A stretch of DNA of 64,000 nucleotides from Phytoactinopolyspora halotolerans (GTDB lineage: Bacteria; Actinomycetota; Actinomycetes; Jiangellales; Jiangellaceae), in assembly GCF_010550675.1 (NCBI RefSeq), contig NZ_JAAGOA010000006.1, forward strand, positions 62,001 through 126,000, in the 5' to 3' direction. This document shows, piece by piece, positions 53,975 to 62,636 of the stretch. The notes below the pieces were generated by a model. That model searched no databases, had not been told where the DNA came from, and was given only the letters and a program-made list of their open reading frames with translations. Made by a program: the position numbers and the translations under genes. Positions within the stretch are counted from its first letter, which is position 1. Each line of letters opens with the position of its first letter.

Positions 53975-55255
53975 ATGAGAACCATCGAGACGGTCGTGAT
54001 CGGTGCCGGCCAGGCCGGCCTGGCAACCAGCCGTTACCTCACCGGGGCAGGCCGCGACCATGTCGTGCTCGAACGCGGACGGGTCGCGGAGAGCTGGCTC
54101 AGTGCCCGCTGGGATTCGCTGCGGCTGCTGACACCGAACTGGATGACGCGGCTGCCGGCGTGGAGTTACGCCGGTGACGAGCCGGACGGCTTCATGACGG
54201 CCGCCGGGCTCGCCGGATACCTGAGCCGGTATGCGGACTCGTTCGGTGCTCCGGTGCTGGAGAACACTCCGGTGACCGACGTCTCGGCGATGGCACACGG
54301 GTTCCGGGTCACCACGTGGCGGGGGTCGTGGTTCACCCGCAACGTCGTGCTCGCCAGCGGCCCCAGCCGGGTGGTGCCGGAGCTGGCCCGGCGGCTTCAG
54401 CCGGAGATGCACCAGCTGCACACCAGCGGGTACCGCCGTCCCGGCCGGCTCCCGAGCGGTGGAGTGCTGGTGGTCGGGGCGTCGGCGTCGGGCGCGCAGA
54501 TCGCGGCCGAGCTGTGTCGGTCCGGGCGGACGGTGGTGCTGTCCGTCGGCTCGCACACCAGGCTGCCGCGGCGATACCGCGGCATGGACATCATGTGGTG
54601 GCTGGAGCAGAGCGGCCTGCTGAGCCGCACCATCGATGAGATGCCGGACGCCCGGGCGGCGCGCGCCCAGCCGTCGCTGCAGCTGCGCGGCGGAGCGCCG
54701 GCCGTCGACCTCGATCTCGCCACGCTGCACGAGCTCGGGGTCCGGACCGCCGGACGCCTCGTCGGCGTCGATGGTGACCGGGTGCACTTCGCGGACGATC
54801 TGGCGTCGACGGTGTCCGCCGCGGAGAGCCGGTTGCGCCGGACGCTCGACACCATCGACCGCTTCGCGGAATCCACGGGCCTGGATGCGGAACTGCTCCC
54901 GGCCGAGCCGGTTCGCGCCGTCGATGTGGCCGCCGGACCGAGCGAGCTGGATCTGCGTGCCGCCGGAATCTCCACGGTGGTGTGGGCGACCGGCTTCCGG
55001 CACCGCTACCCATGGCTCCGGGTTCCGGTCTTCGATCGGGACGGGCAGGTGGTGCACAGGCGGGGGATCACCGCGGTACCGGGGCTCTACGTCATCGGGG
55101 AGCGCTTCCTGCACCGCCGTGACTCAAGCTTCATCGACGGCGTCCGTCATGACGCACGGACGATCAGTGAGCACCTCGGCTCCTCGTCGCAGGCCGGGCG
55201 GAGAGGCCCGCGGCGACGGGTGGACATCGACATACCGGAAGGGGCACGGGCCTGA
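53975..55255 (+). CDS. Flavin-containing monooxygenase-like NAD(P)/FAD protein
   Basis: 426-residue flavoprotein of the FMO/TrkA-like type. FAD motif ETVVIGAGQAGLATSRYL, then RVAESWLSARWDSLRLLTPNW, the NADPH motif GGVLVVGASASGAQIAAEL, and ATGFRHRYPWLRVPVFD with GLYVIGERFLHRRDSSFIDGV near the C-terminus. ATG after GGAGAAGAGG. The TGATG junction joins it to the next flavoprotein. Substrate unknown. Confidence 0.88.
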   Translation: MRTIETVVIGAGQAGLATSRYLTGAGRDHVVLERGRVAESWLSARWDSLRLLTPNWMTRLPAWSYAGDEPDGFMTAAGLAGYLSRYADSFGAPVLENTPVTDVSAMAHGFRVTTWRGSWFTRNVVLASGPSRVVPELARRLQPEMHQLHTSGYRRPGRLPSGGVLVVGASASGAQIAAELCRSGRTVVLSVGSHTRLPRRYRGMDIMWWLEQSGLLSRTIDEMPDARAARAQPSLQLRGGAPAVDLDLATLHELGVRTAGRLVGVDGDRVHFADDLASTVSAAESRLRRTLDTIDRFAESTGLDAELLPAEPVRAVDVAAGPSELDLRAAGISTVVWATGFRHRYPWLRVPVFDRDGQVVHRRGITAVPGLYVIGERFLHRRDSSFIDGVRHDARTISEHLGSSSQAGRRGPRRRVDIDIPEGARA

Positions 55256-56439
55256 TGAGAGATTCGACGTACGACGTGATCGTGGTCGGCGCCCGGGTAG
55301 CGGGCGCCACGACGGCCCTGCTGCTGGCCAGGCAGGGGCTGCGGGTCCTCGTCCTGGACCGGGCCGCGTACGGCAGTGACACCGGCTCCACGCACGCACT
55401 GATGCGTGGCGGCGTTCTGCAACTGCGGGAGGCGGGCGTCCTCGGCGACGTCATCGCCGCCGGCACGCCGGCTGTGCGGCGGGTGGTCTTCCACTATCCC
55501 GATGACAGCACCACCGTCACCTTGAAAGCCACCGCCGGCGTCGACGCGCTCTACGCCCCGCGCCGCACGGTGCTGGACCGTGTCCTCGTCGACGCTGCGG
55601 TGGCGGCCGGCGCGGATGTACGCTTCGGGATGACCGTCACCGGGCTGCTCCGCGACGCTGCGGGCTCGGTGTCCGGCGTCGCCGCGGTCGACCGGGACGG
55701 TCGCCGGCTCACGGCGTCGTCGCGCCTGACCATCGGCGCCGATGGGATCGGATCCGCGGTCGCCACGGCTGCGCGTGCGCCGCTGACCTGGTCGGCTCCG
55801 GGCCCGGGCGGGGCGGTGCTCTACGGATACTGGAGCGATCTGCCCACCGAGGGATACGAGTGGTACTACGGCGACCAGGCCGGCGCCGGCTTGATCCCTA
55901 CCAATGACGGCCGGACGCTGGTGTTCGTGGGGACGACCCCGCAGCGGATGAAAGCCGCTCGCCGGAACGGCACACGCGCCGCGTTGCGGGCTGTGGCGGA
56001 TGCGGCCTCGCCTGAGCTCTGGGAGCGGATCGCCGACGCCGGGAGCCCACGGCACCTGCGTGGTTTCGCCGGTATGTCCGGGTATCTGCGCCGGCCGTAC
56101 GGCCGCGGCTGGGCCCTGGCCGGAGACGCGGGTGGCTTCGAGGATCCGTTGAGCACACACGGCATGACCGACGCGCTGCGAGACGCTCGGCTGCTGGTGA
56201 GTGCGGTGTTACGGATCCGCTCGGGCACGGCCACCGAGACCGAAGCGCTCATCGAGTACGCGGCCGAGCGGGATGCGCTCGCGCTGCCATTGGCGCGCAC
56301 CGTCGACACGATTGCGTCGTACCGGTGGACGTTCCCCAAGCTCCGCCGGCTGCTACTCGAGGCGAACGCGGCCATGAGCGCGCAGGTGGAGGCCGTGCTG
56401 AGGCACTCCGGACCCGCCGCCCGTCTTCCGGTCCGGTGA
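55255..56439 (+). CDS. FAD-dependent oxidoreductase, geranylgeranyl-reductase/monooxygenase type
   Basis: 394-residue flavoprotein. N-terminal YDVIVVGARVAGATTALLLARQGLRVLVLDRA, then DTGSTHALMRGGVLQLREAGV, APRRTVLDRVLVDAA, TIGADGIGSAVA and GWALAGDAGGFEDPLSTHGMTDALRDARLL, the second FAD-contact block of the group A monooxygenases. Relatives are hydroxylases, halogenases and geranylgeranyl reductases. ATG overlaps the preceding stop; the TGA stop is directly followed by the GTG of the EPEHD ORF. Confidence 0.88.
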   Translation: MRDSTYDVIVVGARVAGATTALLLARQGLRVLVLDRAAYGSDTGSTHALMRGGVLQLREAGVLGDVIAAGTPAVRRVVFHYPDDSTTVTLKATAGVDALYAPRRTVLDRVLVDAAVAAGADVRFGMTVTGLLRDAAGSVSGVAAVDRDGRRLTASSRLTIGADGIGSAVATAARAPLTWSAPGPGGAVLYGYWSDLPTEGYEWYYGDQAGAGLIPTNDGRTLVFVGTTPQRMKAARRNGTRAALRAVADAASPELWERIADAGSPRHLRGFAGMSGYLRRPYGRGWALAGDAGGFEDPLSTHGMTDALRDARLLVSAVLRIRSGTATETEALIEYAAERDALALPLARTVDTIASYRWTFPKLRRLLLEANAAMSAQVEAVLRHSGPAARLPVR

Positions 56440-56652
56440 GTGGGCCGGCTGCCTGAGCACGACGAGCCTGAGCACGACGAGCCTGAGCACGACGAGCCTG
56501 AGCACGACGAGCCTGAGCACGACGAGCCTGAGCACCACGAGCCCGGCACGACGCATGAACGTGACGCGCCCGTATACAGACGCGGCGAAGAGGAGCATCA
56601 TGGTTCACGTCGTGGCACGGTCTGGCTGCTGGCGAGCGGGGGGTACCGGTGA
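56440..56652 (+). CDS. Candidate small protein with His-rich PEHDE repeats
   Basis: 70-residue ORF starting with the GTG that directly follows the stop of the upstream flavoprotein. The peptide is MGRLPEHDE, then five perfect PEHDE units and one PEHHE, then PGTTHERDAPVYRRGEEEHH and a short hydrophobic end. Its TGA overlaps the GTG of the AfsR-like regulator (GTGA). Stop-start contact at both ends favours translation, and the repeat is in frame. The His/Asp/Glu composition could bind metal. It may also be a mere minisatellite that happens to be open. No homologs are known to me. Confidence 0.45.
   Translation: MGRLPEHDEPEHDEPEHDEPEHDEPEHDEPEHHEPGTTHERDAPVYRRGEEEHHGSRRGTVWLLASGGYR
56452..56541 (+). 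repeat. 15-bp minisatellite, six units
   Basis: CCTGAGCACGACGAG is repeated five times exactly and a sixth time with one change (CAC for GAC). The repeat is in frame on both strands; on the minus strand it would read LVVLR. Confidence 0.85.
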
Positions 56653-59600
56653 CGACGCAGGTGGAGATCCGGCTCTTGGGCGAGTTCGCGGTCGAGCTCG
56701 ACGGTGTCCCGGTCGCGGCCTCGGCCTGGCCGCGTCGACAGGCCGCGAGCCTGGTGAAGATTCTCGCGCTGGCTCCCGGCAGGCGGCTGCATCGGGAACG
56801 CCTGATCGACCTGCTCTGGCCGGAGCTCTCGGTCGCGGAAGCGGCACCTCGGCTGCACAAGCTGGCCCACTACGCCCGGCGTGCCTTCGGCGACGTGCGC
56901 GACGCGGTGGTGCTCCGCGACGACATGGTGTCGTTGTTCCCTGGCCTCAGTGTCGTCATCGACGTGGACGTGTTCGAACGGGCTGCCGAAGCGGCGCTGA
57001 TCGACCCGGCGCCGGATGCGGCATCCGCGGCCGCCGATCTCTATGGCGGGCCGTTGCTGCCCGACGATCTGTACGAGCCGTGGGCCGGCGAGCCCCGCGA
57101 ACGCATCCGGCTGCGGTATCTGGACGTGCTGCGCCACGCCGAGCAGTGGGAGCGGCTGGTCACGGCAGAGCCTGCCGACGAGGAGGCTCATCTGGCGCTG
57201 ATGCGGAGGCACCTCGACGCGGGCGATCACCGGGCGGCGCTCCGCCAGTTCGAACGGATGAATGCAGCGCTGAAGCACGAACTGGGCGTCGGCCCTGGCC
57301 CCCGTGCACTCGCCCTGCGCGATCAGATCGTCGCAGCGTTACCTCAGCCACCGGGCGGCGGCCGGCCGGCTCTGGTCGGACGGGACGATGAGAGTACGGC
57401 CATCGAAGGCGCGCTGGCGGACGCCTCGCACGGGCGTGGCCGCACCGTGCTGGTGCTCGGCCCGGCCGGGGTGGGCAAATCGGCGTTGCTCGACCAGGCC
57501 TGTGCCTGGGCGGAACGCGCCGGCTGGCGGACCGGACGCGGCGTCGCCGCCGCGATCGAGGGTGCCTGGCCGTACGCGCCCGTGATGGAGGCTTTGGCCG
57601 ACCTGTGCCGACGTCACCCGACTCTGCTCGACGGGCTGGACGACACATATCGCGCGGAGATCGAACGGGCTCTGGCCGGGCACGAGCTGACCTGGAGTGG
57701 AGAGGGCACGCACCAGCGGCTGTTCGTCGCCACGGCCCAACTCGTCCGGATCGCGGCGGCCGGATCCGGGTTGCTGCTCACCGTCGACGACGTGCACGAG
57801 GCGGACGAGGCCAGCCTACGCCTCTTGCACTACCTGGCGCGGACGGTGGCAGGCGAGCGCGCGGTCGTGGTGCTCGGGTTCCGCGACGGCGGCGCGCGGA
57901 TCGAGCAGATCCGGTCCAGCCTGGTCCGCCGCAACCTCGCGGTGCAGCTCAGGCTCCATCCCCTCGGCCGGGCAGGGACGCAGGAGCTCGTCAAGCAGCG
58001 CCTGCCTACCGCGCCGCCGGAGACCGTAGACCGGATCTGGGCGGTGTCGGGTGGACTGCCCTTCACTATCACCGAGATGGCTCGCGCCCCGGAGCCGGCG
58101 GACGCGGCGGAACTGGGGGCGCTCGCGCTCACGACGCTCGCGCCCGCGACACGGGAGGCACTGCAGCGGGTTGCCGTGCTGGGCGCGAGCTTCGACACGG
58201 ACCAGTTCGTCGCGCTGACCGGGCTGCCGGAGCCCCGGGCCTTCGCCGCACTCGACGCGGCGCTGGCGGCCCTGGTCATCCAGCACACCGGAGCCGGATA
58301 CCGGTTCCGGCACGCGCTGATCCGCGACGCGCTGTTGGCCGGCGTGGCTCCGGCACAGCAACGGGCGTTCCATCATCAGGCCGCGCGCCGTCTGCACGCC
58401 ATCGGCGCACCTCCGGCACGCGTCGCGCATCACCTGATCGCCGCCGGTGAGCTCGCCGCCGCTGTCCCCCACGTGTTGCTGGCGGTCGAGACCGAGGCCG
58501 CCATCGGCGCGTATCGAGACGCTCTCACCCTCGTCGACGCCGTCCGGGGGAACGCAACAGCGACGGACCGGGCGCGCCTGTTGGCACTTCGTGCGAATCT
58601 GCTCGCCGCGCTGGGTGACCGCGCGACCATCGACGCGTACCGCGAGGCACTCGCCGTCGCGGCGGAAGCGGATCGTCCACTGCTGCGTGCCCGGATGGGT
58701 CAGGCGGCGGTGATGGAGGGTGATCTCGAGACCGCGACGTGGGTGCTGGAAGGGCTGGAACCGTCGGGCGACGAGGCGGATGTGCCTATTCTTCTCGCCA
58801 AGGGCAGCCTCGCGTTCTTCTCCGGCGACGTCGACGGCGCGTGGAAGGCCGCGGACCAGGTCAATGCGGTGATGCTGCCCGACGAGGTCACGTGGCAACG
58901 GCTTGATCTGCTCACGCTGCAGGCATTGATCGCGCATCAGCGCGGAGAGTTGTTCTCCCGGCTGAGAACCGAGCTGACCCGTGCCAGAGACACCCCCGCG
59001 CTGGCCAGCACCCTGTTCGACCCCTACCTGTGTGTGACCGAGTTTCTGCTGTACGGGACGACGCCCTATGGCGAGGTGAAGGCATTGGCTCAGTCGCTGC
59101 GAGATACCGCCCGGAGGATGGGCATCCTGCGCGGCGAGGCGTTCGCCACCACCCTGTTGGGCGAGGCGGCATTACTGGCAGGGGAGTTCGTCGTGGCCGA
59201 GCGTGAGCTGCTGGACGCTGTCGACCTCCACCGGGAGATCGGCGCCTCGGCCGGTGAAGCGAACACGCTGCAGCGCCTCGCCGAGCTGAGGCTGTATCAG
59301 GGCCGGAAGGACGAGGCCCGCCACTTCTTGGTCCGGGCGCTTCCCCGCGCCCGCTGGTCGGTGCTGGCACTCCACCTGGTTCAACGCATTCTCGGCACCA
59401 TGATCCGGGCCGCACCCGACCCGCACGCCGCGCGGGCGATGGTCGACCAGGCGAGGGAGACCATGGGCCCCGAGGACGCCTGCGCGTTCTGCGTCATCAT
59501 GTTCGCCGTCCCGGCCGCCACGGCGTGCGCCGACGTGGGTGATCTGGACGATGCCCGGGAGTATCTGGCGATCGCCGAGCGGTCCTCTGAGCTGTGGGAG

Positions 59601-59798
59601 GGCACGGCGTGGCAGGCCGCGATCCTCGAATCACGCGCGCATATGGCCGCGGCTGCGGCAGAATACGACCGGAGCGTCGCCCTGCTCGGCGACGCGGCGG
59701 CGCTGTTCGAGCAGGCGGGCCAGCCGGTCGACGCCGCCCGCTGCACTGCCGGCGTCACCGCCGTCGCGCCGCGGCGTCGTGAGGGCTCGCGCTCGTGA
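56649..59798 (+). CDS. AfsR/LuxR-like ATPase transcriptional regulator with BTAD domain
   Basis: 1049-residue regulator. 1-95: OmpR-like winged helix of SARP type (IRLLGEFAVELDGVPV, PRRQAASLVKILALAPGRRLHRERLIDLLWPEL). 105-235: bacterial transcriptional activation domain, with DVDVFERAAEAALID, YGGPLLPDDLYEPWAGEPRERIRLRYLDVL and ALRQFERMNAALKHELGVGPGP. 244-520: AAA/STAND ATPase, Walker A GPAGVGKS at 271-278 and Walker B LLLTVDDVHEAD. The rest is TPR-like helical repeats to the end. No C-terminal LuxR helix-turn-helix is seen. SARP-ATPase-TPR proteins control secondary metabolism in Streptomyces. The GTG start overlaps the EPEHD ORF stop. Likely target: the adjacent redox genes. Confidence 0.9.
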   Translation: MTTQVEIRLLGEFAVELDGVPVAASAWPRRQAASLVKILALAPGRRLHRERLIDLLWPELSVAEAAPRLHKLAHYARRAFGDVRDAVVLRDDMVSLFPGLSVVIDVDVFERAAEAALIDPAPDAASAAADLYGGPLLPDDLYEPWAGEPRERIRLRYLDVLRHAEQWERLVTAEPADEEAHLALMRRHLDAGDHRAALRQFERMNAALKHELGVGPGPRALALRDQIVAALPQPPGGGRPALVGRDDESTAIEGALADASHGRGRTVLVLGPAGVGKSALLDQACAWAERAGWRTGRGVAAAIEGAWPYAPVMEALADLCRRHPTLLDGLDDTYRAEIERALAGHELTWSGEGTHQRLFVATAQLVRIAAAGSGLLLTVDDVHEADEASLRLLHYLARTVAGERAVVVLGFRDGGARIEQIRSSLVRRNLAVQLRLHPLGRAGTQELVKQRLPTAPPETVDRIWAVSGGLPFTITEMARAPEPADAAELGALALTTLAPATREALQRVAVLGASFDTDQFVALTGLPEPRAFAALDAALAALVIQHTGAGYRFRHALIRDALLAGVAPAQQRAFHHQAARRLHAIGAPPARVAHHLIAAGELAAAVPHVLLAVETEAAIGAYRDALTLVDAVRGNATATDRARLLALRANLLAALGDRATIDAYREALAVAAEADRPLLRARMGQAAVMEGDLETATWVLEGLEPSGDEADVPILLAKGSLAFFSGDVDGAWKAADQVNAVMLPDEVTWQRLDLLTLQALIAHQRGELFSRLRTELTRARDTPALASTLFDPYLCVTEFLLYGTTPYGEVKALAQSLRDTARRMGILRGEAFATTLLGEAALLAGEFVVAERELLDAVDLHREIGASAGEANTLQRLAELRLYQGRKDEARHFLVRALPRARWSVLALHLVQRILGTMIRAAPDPHAARAMVDQARETMGPEDACAFCVIMFAVPAATACADVGDLDDAREYLAIAERSSELWEGTAWQAAILESRAHMAAAAAEYDRSVALLGDAAALFEQAGQPVDAARCTAGVTAVAPRRREGSRS

Positions 59799-59826
59799 TC
59801 GATCCACACAAGGGTAGGGGAGTTGT

Positions 59827-60459
59827 ATGGACAACAACGACATGTATCCGATCCAGTTCTCGGTCGATTACCCCGAACGCGATCTCAACCGGGCGACGAC
59901 GGCGTTCCGGATCATCGTCGCGATTCCGATCATGATCGTCCTCGGCACCGTCTCCAGCGCTGCGTGGCAGTGGACCCACGAGACAGGCACGATCGTGGCT
60001 ACCGGCGCGGGCGGTCTGCTGTTCGCCGGTCCGCTGCTGATGATCCTTTTTCGGCAGAAGTACCCCAGATGGTGGTTCGAGTGGAACCGGGAGCTGCTCC
60101 GGTTCACCAACCGGGTCTGGGCCTATCTGGCGCTGATGGATGATCGGTACCCCTCGACGGACGACTACCAGGCGGTCCGCCTCGAGTTCGAGCACCCGGA
60201 CGCGCCGAACCAGCTGAACCGCTGGCTCCCGTTGATCAAGTGGTTCTTGGCCATCCCGCACTACATCGTGCTCGTGTTCCTGGACATCGCGGCGGTTGTT
60301 GTGGTGATCATCGCGTGGTTCGCGATCCTGTTCACCAAGCGCTACCCACGCGACCTGTTCACCTTCGTCGAAGGCGTCATCCGCTGGCACAACCGGGTGA
60401 TCGGCTACGCGTTCATTCTGGTGACGGACCGGTACCCGCCGTTCCGGCTGACCGCCTGA
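59827..60459 (+). CDS. DUF4389 membrane protein
   Basis: 210-residue protein with MYPIQFSVDYPERDLNRATTAFRI, three to four helices, WFEWNRELLRFTNRVWAYLALMDDRYPS, and a second copy of the pattern FTFVEGVIRWHNRVIGYAFILVTDRYPPF. This is the DUF4389 layout, in which a soluble-looking RYP-containing segment follows helices. Function unknown. ATG preceded by GGGGAG. 29 bases follow the regulator's stop, so it may be cotranscribed. Confidence 0.88.
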   Translation: MDNNDMYPIQFSVDYPERDLNRATTAFRIIVAIPIMIVLGTVSSAAWQWTHETGTIVATGAGGLLFAGPLLMILFRQKYPRWWFEWNRELLRFTNRVWAYLALMDDRYPSTDDYQAVRLEFEHPDAPNQLNRWLPLIKWFLAIPHYIVLVFLDIAAVVVVIIAWFAILFTKRYPRDLFTFVEGVIRWHNRVIGYAFILVTDRYPPFRLTA

Positions 60460-60518
60460 ACTCCGGGCGGTCTGAACCGCGGACCGCGTTGAACTCCGGG
60501 CGGTCCGAACCGCGACCG
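60457..60518. repeat. Tandem 33-bp repeat after the DUF4389 gene
   Basis: TGAACTCCGGGCGGTCTGAA and continuation occurs at 60457-60486, and again with few changes at 60490-60518. Each copy can form a small GCGGT/ACCGC hairpin. The first copy contains the gene's stop codon. It may act as a terminator. Confidence 0.55.
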
Positions 60519-60683
60519 CCCCTGAACCCCTGCGTGTTCGCCCGCCTGACTCGCTGAGGGCCGACAGGCGTCGTGCACCGGGACCTACGCCCCTACGTGC
60601 GTGGTCCGGATCGCGATGTGCTGGACACAGTGGATCGCGATGCGCGACGCCACGTCGGACGGGCCAGGAGATCGGGCAGAGGG

Positions 60684-61265
60684 ATGTTTCAGATACGCAT
60701 ACACGGGCGCGGCGGGCAGGGTGTGGTCACCGCCGCCGAGCTCCTCTCGGTAGCCGCGTTCGTCGAGGACCGGCATGCGCAGGCCTTTCCGAGTTTCGGC
60801 TCGGAACGCACCGGCGCCCCGGTGGTCGCGTTCTGCCGCATCGACAACGTACCCATCCGGGTCCGTGAGCCGGTGCTCCGGCCCGACGCACTGATCATCC
60901 AGGATGCCACCCTGCTGCGCCAGGTCGATGTCTTCGCCGGTGCGGACCCCGAGGGCCACGTGCTGATAAACTCCGGGCGGACTGTCGCCGACCTCGGGTT
61001 GACCGAACAGCTGCGCCCCTTCCGTCCGGATCGGGTCGCCGTCGTGCCCGCGACGGAGTTGGCGCTGCAGAACGTCGGGCGGCCGGTGCCGAACGTCGCG
61101 TTGCTCGGTGGTTTCGCGGCGCTGACGGGCGTGGTCTCGCTGGAGTCGGTGGTGGCGGCGATCCGGGAGCGATTCACCGGCCGGCTCGCGGACGGCAACG
61201 TCGCGGCCGCTCGAGACGCGTACGGCGTGGTCCGCGACGCGAGGAAGGAACCTCACCATGTCTGA
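60684..61265 (+). CDS. porG: 2-oxoacid:ferredoxin oxidoreductase, gamma subunit
   Basis: 193-residue subunit of a pyruvate/2-oxoacid:ferredoxin oxidoreductase. IRIHGRGGQGVVTAAELLSVAAF is the glycine-rich signature of the gamma domain, then FPSFGSERTGAPVVAFCRI and PNVALLGGFAALTGV. ATG 60684 after AGAGGG and an upstream GGAG. It overlaps the alpha gene by 8 bases. The enzyme makes acetyl-CoA, CO2 and reduced ferredoxin from pyruvate, or acts on a related 2-oxoacid. Confidence 0.9.
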   Translation: MFQIRIHGRGGQGVVTAAELLSVAAFVEDRHAQAFPSFGSERTGAPVVAFCRIDNVPIRVREPVLRPDALIIQDATLLRQVDVFAGADPEGHVLINSGRTVADLGLTEQLRPFRPDRVAVVPATELALQNVGRPVPNVALLGGFAALTGVVSLESVVAAIRERFTGRLADGNVAAARDAYGVVRDARKEPHHV

Positions 61266-62604
61266 GCAGCGAGAGCTGGAACGCTCGCCGAACGGCCGGG
61301 TTGAGCCGGGCGAGCACACTCGTGGCCCGGCGGCCCCACGCCAACCGCTGTATCGGCAGCTGGAAGGTTCGCGCGGGGTCGCCGAGGCGGTGGCTCGCTG
61401 CCGTCCGGAGGTGGTGTGCGCGTACCCGATCTCGCCGCAGACGCACATTGTGGAGGCGCTGAGTGCCCTGGTGAAGTCGGGCGAGCTCACGCCCTGCGAA
61501 TTCATCAACGTCGAGTCCGAATTCGGCGCGATGTCGGTCGCGATCGGTGCGTCCGCCGCCGGCGCCCGGGCCTACACGGCGACGGCGAGCCAGGGGCTGC
61601 TGTACATGGCCGAAGCCGTGTACAACGCCGCCGGGCTGGGGCTTCCGATCGTGATGACGGTCGCCAATCGGGCGATCGGCGCACCGATCAACATCTGGAA
61701 CGACCACAGCGACTCGATGTCTCAGCGTGACTCCGGTTGGATCCAGCTGTACGCCGAGGACAACCAGGAGGCGCTAGACCTGCACATCCAGGCGTTCCGG
61801 CTGGCCGAGGAGCTGTCCGTTCCGGTCATGGTCTGTATGGACGGCTTCGTGCTGACTCACGCGTACGAGCGGCTCACAGTGCCGAGCCAGCAGGACGTCG
61901 ACGCGTTCCTCCCGCCGTACACGCCCCGTCAGGTGCTGGATCCCGCCGATCCGGTGTCGATCGGCGCGATGGTGGGGCCGGAGGCGTTCACTGAAGTCCG
62001 GTATCTGGCGCACGTCAAGCAGTTGCAGGCCGAGCGGGCCATCCCGCAGGTCGCGGAGGATTTCGCGGCCGCGTTCGGCCGGGATTCCGGCGGTCTGCTG
62101 CACACGTACCGGTGCGACGACGCCGAGACGATCGTGGTGGCTTTGGGCTCGGTACTCGGCACGATCAAGGACACGGCCGACGACCTGCGCGAGGAGGGGA
62201 TGCGGATCGGCGTCGTCGGGTTGACGTCGTTCCGGCCGTTCCCCGCGGACGCGATCCGTGCCGCCTTGAGTGCTGCGCGGCGGGTGGTGATCGTGGAGCG
62301 GGCGTTCTCCACCGGCATCGGCGGCATCGTCTCGGCCGACGTCTGGAACGCGACCAGTGGCCTGCGGCAACGGCCAGCGCACGGCTACACCGTGATCGCC
62401 GGCCTAGGGGGCCGCCCGATCACCAAGGCCTCGTTGCGCCGGCTGTTCGTCGACGCGGTCGCCGACCGGCTGGAGCCGTTGACCTTCCTGGACCTCGACC
62501 GCGACCTTGTCGACCGCGAACTGCGACGGATGGGCGAGCGCCGCAGGTCCGGCCCGACGGCGGAGAACCTGCTGCGGGACATCGATGGACGCGGACGTTT
62601 GTGA
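61258..62604 (+). CDS. porA: 2-oxoacid:ferredoxin oxidoreductase, alpha subunit
   Basis: 448-residue subunit. PYR-like domain I with CAYPISPQTHIVEALSAL, FINVESEFGAMSVAIGASAAGARAYTATASQGLLYMAEAVYNAAGLGLPIV in overview and the IWNDHSDSMSQRDSGW substrate/TPP block; C-terminal domain II with VVALGSVLGTIKDTADDLREEGMRIGVVGLTSFRPFP. About 40 extra polar residues precede the conserved core. ATG 61258 has GAGGAAGGAACC upstream. Confidence 0.93.
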   Translation: MSEQRELERSPNGRVEPGEHTRGPAAPRQPLYRQLEGSRGVAEAVARCRPEVVCAYPISPQTHIVEALSALVKSGELTPCEFINVESEFGAMSVAIGASAAGARAYTATASQGLLYMAEAVYNAAGLGLPIVMTVANRAIGAPINIWNDHSDSMSQRDSGWIQLYAEDNQEALDLHIQAFRLAEELSVPVMVCMDGFVLTHAYERLTVPSQQDVDAFLPPYTPRQVLDPADPVSIGAMVGPEAFTEVRYLAHVKQLQAERAIPQVAEDFAAAFGRDSGGLLHTYRCDDAETIVVALGSVLGTIKDTADDLREEGMRIGVVGLTSFRPFPADAIRAALSAARRVVIVERAFSTGIGGIVSADVWNATSGLRQRPAHGYTVIAGLGGRPITKASLRRLFVDAVADRLEPLTFLDLDRDLVDRELRRMGERRRSGPTAENLLRDIDGRGRL

Positions 62605-62636
62605 TCCGGACGGACACACCGGCACGAGGAGCGGAC

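Noticed and set aside
56452-56541. CRISPR or mobile-element repeat
   Set aside because: A 15-bp coding minisatellite without spacers or terminal repeats.
56353-56601. Minus-strand ORF with VVLRL repeats
   Set aside because: It runs antisense to a flavoprotein end and has no RBS; the repeat is open in several frames because its unit is a multiple of three.
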